Assembly: GCA_029232285.1 (NCBI GenBank)
Contig: JAOXFI010000019.1
Coordinates: 18,988-82,987, forward strand
Direction of reading: 5' to 3'
Length of the DNA: 64,000 nt
From: Agmasoma carcini (nom. nud.)
Lineage: Eukaryota; Microsporidia; Thelohaniidae
This document shows positions 59,109-64,000 of the stretch, piece after piece; position 1 is the stretch's first letter; every line of letters starts with the position of its first letter. The notes below the pieces were generated by a model. That model ran no database searches and had not been told where the DNA came from. It was given only the letters and a program-made list of their open reading frames with translations. Position numbers and translations under genes: made by a program.

Positions 59109-59300
59109 ATGTCAAATACTAAAAACAATTCACCAATAAATTTTATAAGAAGCATAAAAAAGGCCAAAATTCATCTAAGAAGTGGAACAATTGAAGGTTC
59201 TATTAAATATATAGACAAGCATTTCAATTGTGTTATTAAAAATGAAAATGAAATGTTTTTAAGGGGCGATGGAATTATTACAATTGAGAAAATTGAATAA
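59109..59300 (+). CDS. Minimal Sm-like protein, LSm6/SmF type
   Basis: 63 residues and almost only the Sm fold. Sm1 is about 18-45 (KAKIHLRSGTIEGSIKYID, then HFNCVIKN), with the G of the first strand pair and the Asn of the RNA-binding loop (DxxxN) in place. Sm2 is MFLRGDGIITIE (49-60), carrying the RGD/RGN motif. The N-terminal NFI..I preceding Sm1 resembles LSm6 and SmF. Sm rings act in splicing (SmB-G, LSm2-8) or mRNA decay (LSm1-7). The variable loop between Sm1 and Sm2 is shortened to a few residues, making this smaller than yeast LSm6 (86). The exact subunit is uncertain. The ATG is immediately preceded by AAAATTTTTT, without CC. Confidence 0.75.
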   Translation: MSNTKNNSPINFIRSIKKAKIHLRSGTIEGSIKYIDKHFNCVIKNENEMFLRGDGIITIEKIE

Positions 59301-59319
59301 ATATTTAAAAAAAAGGTGA

Positions 59320-59465
59320 TTTTTAACTTATACTAGAATTTATTTGACTTATACTAGAATTTATTTGACTTATACTAGAATCTAACTAACTCATACTAAA
59401 TTCTAACTAACTCATACTAAATTCTAACTAACTCATACTAGAATCTAACTAACTCATACTTACTA
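59320..59465. repeat. TACTAGAATYTA (20-bp) tandem array after the Sm-like gene
   Basis: Units of about 18-20 bp, TTGACTTATACTAGAATTTA and CTAACTAACTCATACTAAATT, starting about 20 bp past the stop. Confidence 0.9.
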
Positions 59466-59659
59466 TTTGATATTTTAACTATGAAAGTTCTAAAATATAT
59501 TTTTATACTAACATATTTTATTATATAAAATAATACTTAATTGTTAGTTAAATGTACTAAAATATATTTTTATAAATATTGGAAAGGTTATACATCATTA
59601 TTCTATCTATAAATGATAAATAAATATAATATTTAGTATAGTTAGTTAGTCTAATAAGT

Positions 59660-59830
59660 TCAGGAATGAATCAATATCTCTACATAATAGTTTTCGAAAA
59701 CAATGGCTAATTGAGTTATAACACAGGTCAGGACCCATGGGGATAACTTTTTACTCTGACTAACGGCAAACAAACATTTATTTATCATTGGCAATAAATA
59801 TCATTCCTTAAGATATAAACTAGTTAGTGT
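59660..59830 (+). repeat. Dispersed 250-300 bp repeat, copy C (partial)
   Basis: Shares GAAAACAATGGCTAATTGAG and the following AGGTCAGGACCCATGGGGATA-type stretch with copy A. The right half is lost. Flanked by GTTAGTTAGT and CTAACTAACTAAC tracts. Confidence 0.6.
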
Positions 59831-60009
59831 GTGTATATGATCAGATAAAAGTATAAAAACTCTAACTAACTAACTAACTAAGGCCTCTCCGCTCATATTC
59901 TTGTTTTCTACAAAGAATCTTACAAGAGAAGAAAAGCCTATTCAGCTAGTAATAAATAAGAATGTAAAAGCCATAGAAAGCGAGGATAATAATCGTACAC
60001 TATATATGT

Positions 60010-60277
60010 ATTGTTAGATGATGACAATCAAACACCATTTTATATTGTAAGCTAGATTTAGTGCTATTACTAACCCAAAACAGCCTATAATTCAAAAAAT
60101 TAGTCTCCCTGCCAACTTCTATTGATACAAGCCAGTTTTCTAAAGTAAAAAAGTTATATGTATACCCTACAGCCCTACTTTGGCACAATTAGCTGTTGTT
60201 TCCAACATTATCACAAAGCTTAACCACAATGGATCTTAAAATATGGTGTCTTTGAGTCTTACTATCACCATCTAAGA
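60010..60277 (-). repeat. Dispersed repeat, copy B, with inverted ends
   Basis: Minus-strand copy of the same family (TAATAGCACTAAATCTAGCT, CAATATAAAATGGTGTTTG, GTTGGAAACAACAGCTAATT). Its two ends are imperfect inverted copies of each other over about 30 bp: AGATGGTGATAGTAAGAC...GACACCATATTTTA on one side and AGATGATGACAATCAAAC...ACCATTTTATA on the other. This points to a MITE-like non-autonomous DNA element. No coding capacity of its own. Confidence 0.65.
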
Positions 60278-60299
60278 TGTGTGTTATAAAATCATAATA

Positions 60300-61990
60300 A
60301 GTATATATTAATTATCACCCATATTCCCCTTTTACATTCAATTTTGATGATTGTTGCTTTTTAAAAGTTTTTAAGGTGATAGCGATTCTAATTGGGCTAA
60401 AATCGGTTTTTTACATATAAAATGGATGATGTTCTGTTTTGTGATCTCATCAGAGAATGAAGAGATTTTAAATAACTGTTTGTATTTAAGAGAATAAGCT
60501 ATAAATTTAAAATTTAATTATTTATCACTAAAGTGTTTTACAATATAAAAATTATGAAGTTAAAATAATTGCATTTTTGTCATAATGAAAAGGCAGTAAC
60601 TTAATACTACGTTAAAATATAAAAATATTTAAGTTTTTTTATTAATTGCATGATGGAAGAGAAGAATTAGAAGTTATTACCACGAGGCACACCGAACACT
60701 AATAATTTTTTATATATTGTAGCTCATGGGATAATTTATTCAAGCGAGTAACAACAATATAAATTATTTGATGGAACTAATCTTGCTCAGCTGTGTTTCT
60801 AGAGAAGTTCAAATCTGAGCAATATTAGTATCAATTTGTACGAACAGGGAGTGTCTTTCAATATATTCATCAAAAAAGTATAAATTTTTGATAGTATTAT
60901 AAATTTTTGACAGTATTATAAATTTATGACAGTATTATAAATTTATGTCAGTATTATAAATTTATGTCAGTATTATAAATTTATGTCAGTATGAATAAAG
61001 AACATATTAAATTTCAATATTTCAGAAATATTGAAATTGTCATCTTTCTTTATAAGGATGATTTCACAGGTAACTGATCGTTGTAATACTATTTGTGACC
61101 GGTTAGAATTCTTTAGAATGTTTTGTTATGAAATAATATATTTAGCTTGTCAATATAAAATATTTTGAATAAAAACACCCTATTCGAATAGACGAATCTA
61201 AATTTATTGGTCAAAAGGAGGTGATTAACCTACTAAATAATTGACATTGAAACCGAAATGATAAATAACAAATATTTTCAATTTAAGGTAAATAGATTAT
61301 GATGTTTCAGATATATTCAAAGAGAGGTTGATGATAGCTCTGTTATATTTTATGATAAATGTTCAACATATTAAAACTTAAGTGATCAAATTGATTATAT
61401 TAAAAAATATGTTTTTTGAAAGAAACATATTCTGACCATTGAAAGATCATGGCTCGACTCAAAATTTTTTTTAAAAGATAAAGGGTCAATATATGACTTT
61501 TCAAACTTATTTATATTTTATATATTTGAATATCACATAAGAACCTCTTTATTGTATTCTTAAAGCAATAAATTTTATTTTTTTAGAATTAAAAATAAAT
61601 TGAATTATTCATAAAAAAACATATAAAACTCTATCCACTAACAGTCAAAATACAAATAGAATGTGTTGATTACATGTAAAATAACTAATCTCTATAAGAT
61701 ATAAGTTTTAAAATAGTAGGTTGGGCTGAACAAGGGCATTTAGTTAAAAACTTATAGTGAGCAAAAAAAATCAAATGTTGTGAAATATTCTAATAAATAA
61801 AATTGTTTATATTTTTACTTCATATGTATACGAATATGATAAATAAAAACGTTTTTTAATATTTCTATGATTTATTATTTAAAAATTATTAAAAAAATGT
61901 AAATAGTATATTAAAAAAATGTAAATAGTATATTAAATATATATAAATAGTATATTTATTTAATTTATTCCTATTTTTTAATATTTAAAT
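60300..61990. other. AT-rich DNA with small tandem repeats
   Basis: No conserved gene. Contains the 19-bp array noted separately and a 23-bp unit (AAAAAATGTAAATAGTATATT) repeated about two to three times at 61890-61960. Confidence 0.45.
60875..60991. repeat. 19-bp tandem repeat, about six copies
   Basis: Unit AGTATTATAAATTTATGTC, with GAC or ATTTTTGA variants in the first copies. Confidence 0.9.
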
Positions 61991-61999
61991 CTTTTAAAC

Positions 62000-62840
62000 A
62001 ATGCTTACTATGGAACAAAAGAGTGAAATCATCACATATTTTAGAAATACCACTTATGAAATATATAAAATTACAAAGATAACACCAGACACAATGTATT
62101 ATATATATGAGAAAAATATAGTGTCTTGATAGAATAATTGGATCAAGTGGAAGGCAGGCATTAGTAGGAAATAATCATTTGAAATTCAGAAAAATCACCC
62201 GCAAAAATGCTTAAAAACAAAATAAATGATTGTCTCACTACTCAATCAATAAAATTTATTTAATATTGGCAATGTTTTATAGTGGTAAATATATTAAAAA
62301 AAACATTTTTATCAAAAGCACATAAATCGGCTTAAACTCTTTGATGAAAACTAAAAGAACGTTATTTTCAGCAATAAAAAAGTTGATATTATAACCTTTT
62401 TAATACTACTAAGGTATGAGAGCTTAAATATAAATATTGAATACGGAGGTGGTAGTGTGATGTTTTGGGTGAAATGGTTTAGAAATCTTGTTGCAAAGAA
62501 TAGGAAAATAAATAGTTAATAATATGTTAACACCTTGACCAACAATAATCTATTTTTTCAGACAAATTAAACATTGAAAATTTTATTTTTTAGCAAGATA
62601 ATGACCCTATTATGATCATAAAATATACTAAAGGGGTTTTTTGATGAAAAATCAATATCATTGCTGCAATGACTTAATCAGACCCATATTTAAATCTGAT
62701 TAAAAATTTTTGAGCGTATTTAAAAAGAAGATGATTTAATCACTGAAGGTTTTTAATTTGGAATTCAATTCCACCTCAATACTGTCTTTGAAAAAAAAAC
62801 GATCTTTGTATGTGTTCGAAACAAAAGAGACATATTGAAT
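62000..62840 (+). mobile_element. Tc1-like transposase remnant
   Basis: Ordered plus-strand blocks: MLTMEQKSEIITYFRN (62000-62048, N-terminal), FRKITRKNA..KTNK (about 62190-62225), LNSLMKTKRTLFSAIKKL (about 62335-62390), YGGGSVMFWVKW (about 62440-62476; GGGSVMVWGCFS), QQDNDPIM-like (about 62590-62620; QQDNDPKHT, frame shifted), and DPYLNLIKNF (about 62680-62712; SPDLNPIENLW). Several stops and frameshifts. A 50-bp tandem repeat begins just beyond the C-terminal end. Confidence 0.65.
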
Positions 62841-62870
62841 TTTAAATAAATGTAAATATTAATTCTTTAA

Positions 62871-63028
62871 AATTGATAACAATATTTTGAAAAAAGATGA
62901 ATACAATTTTAATATATAATAATTGATAACAATATTTTGAAAAAAGATGAATACAATCTTAATATATAATAATTGATAACAATATTTTGAAAAAAGATGA
63001 ATACAATCTTAATATATAATAATTGATA
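62871..63028. repeat. 50-bp tandem repeat, 3.2 copies
   Basis: Exact 50-bp unit starting AATTGATAACAATATTTTGA at 62871, 62921 and 62971, then a partial fourth copy. Only one base differs between the copies, so the array is young. Confidence 0.97.
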
Positions 63029-63440
63029 TATTATTAAAATAAAACTCAAAAATTGTTTTTTTATATAATTTTGGATTACAAATAGAATATTTGAATTTTT
63101 TTGCGCACTGTATATATTAATTGAGGTTAATTCATTCTTTATCATACCTTTGACACTACATTAAAAATCCACTGAAATACCATAATATTATAATATCAAA
63201 CTTTTAGGATTCAAAATCTTACGTTTAGCAAGTGTATTTTATTTTAATATAGTTTCTTACTCAAATAGCTATATATAAAACAAACAAATTTATTTAAATC
63301 TATTTTAATGCGAATCTAGAATTTTTACTATATTGTATGGATTCTTCACAATTTTTAAAATTTTGAGATTACAAAACAAAAAAGTCAATAAAATATAATG
63401 GAAATGTGTTAAAAAGAGATAATTTTGAATATATTTAAAT

Positions 63441-63690
63441 AAAGCTCTACAATGAGTCTAGTTAGTTAAAACATTGAGAACAATAATTTATTAGATTATA
63501 ATAGGTTATGTCTTGTGAGGGTGTGTATAACCTTGTTTCACTAAGAAATTGGTTTGAATTTGATAGAAAGACATCTTTTCTTCGTTGGCAAGCAAGTGTG
63601 TTTCCTAAAGATGGGTGTGTAATAGCACTAGGGCCAGCTACAATATAATATGATGTCTTTGAATTTTTACAGTCAACATCTATGAAGCAT
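63441..63690 (+). repeat. Dispersed 250-300 bp repeat, copy D
   Basis: Shares CTACAATGAGTCTAG with copy A, and TAATAGCACTAGGGCCAGCT, CAATATAATATGATGTCTTT and the inverted-end sequence with copies A and B. An open frame on the minus strand across it is not shared by the other copies and is not a gene. Confidence 0.65.
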
Positions 63691-63922
63691 GTCAATTAAG
63701 TTATTATACTATCTTTTATCAAATCACATATAATGTATAGCTATTATTCTCACTTTCTGTTTTATTTTTATTTGATTTAAAAGTTTTAGACTGCTGATTA
63801 AGCTTATAATCTCTTGTAGTTTATTGATAATTAAGATATTTTGTAGAAAATAAGTGGAGAGATTATCAATTGATAATAATTTATATTATTAAGATTATCT
63901 ATTCTGTATAATTATTTATATG

Positions 63923-63923
63923 A

Positions 63924-64000
<77 letters not shown>
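63923..64000. repeat. (GTTA)n tract reaching the end of the window
   Basis: At least 19 perfect GTTA units run to the last base. The true length cannot be seen. The same tetranucleotide occurs in shorter tracts beside island genes (59639, 59860, 56000). Confidence 0.95.

Noticed and set aside
60000..60188. 62-codon minus-strand frame inside repeat copy B
   Set aside because: The frame is not conserved in copies A, C or D of the same family.
63462..63695. 77-codon minus-strand frame inside repeat copy D
   Set aside because: It lies on the opposite strand relative to the frame in copy B, and other copies do not keep it.
63923..64000. (GTTA)n considered as a telomere
   Set aside because: The same tetranucleotide occurs internally beside genes, and the window simply ends within the tract. 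No evidence for a chromosome end.

Overview
The window reads as nuclear DNA of a microsporidian (fungus-related obligate intracellular parasite). It is very AT-rich, and its genes are short, intronless and compact versions of fungal/eukaryotic families (short uS8, a 63-residue Sm-like protein, a small chitin synthase). Most translation starts are preceded by an A/T run and CC or CCC within a few bases of the ATG, which is the start-proximal signal known from microsporidia. The species cannot be named from this sequence. The low gene density and heavy transposon load fit one of the large-genome, AT-rich microsporidia (inference).

Layout. Positions 1-35,100 hold no intact conserved gene. They are a graveyard of decayed mobile elements: Merlin (ISXO2/IS1595-like) transposase remnants, Tc1-like remnants, two IS630/DDE_3-type remnants, Ty3/gypsy-like retroelement pieces (13.7-14.2 kb; 19.6-24.6 kb) and a LINE-like reverse transcriptase (24.8-30.3 kb) split by a Tc1 element whose two ends are still visible. 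From about 34.2 kb, short-unit tandem arrays appear. The gene island runs from 36.5 to 59.3 kb: POB3 (+), a Sfp1-type zinc-finger protein (-), an E2 ubiquitin-conjugating enzyme (-), EB1/BIM1 (-), STE24 CAAX protease (-), ribosomal uS8 (-), chitin synthase (-), then a 5.3 kb transposon-filled gap (two Merlin remnants), then a PKA-like kinase (-), a calcineurin-B-like EF-hand protein (-), DMC1 (+), choline-phosphate cytidylyltransferase (+), MND1 (-), ribosomal eS30 (-) and an Sm-like protein (+). From 59.3 kb to the end there is no recognised gene: copies of a 250-300 bp dispersed repeat, a Tc1 remnant, tandem repeats, and a (GTTA)n tract that runs off the window.

How the genes fit together. 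DMC1 and MND1, two partners in meiotic interhomologue strand exchange, lie 1.7 kb apart with one gene between them, so a meiotic recombination toolkit is retained. The kinase and the EF-hand protein are neighbouring signalling genes. Chitin synthase supplies the spore wall, and cytidylyltransferase supplies phosphatidylcholine. The rest is housekeeping (chromatin, ubiquitin, microtubule ends, prenyl-protein processing, ribosome, RNA processing).

The most unusual observation is that most spacers in the gene island carry their own tandem array, usually starting within about 20-130 bp of a stop codon. Several arrays mix 9- and 10-bp units built on the same TGAC/GTCA core, though the sequence otherwise differs from spacer to spacer.
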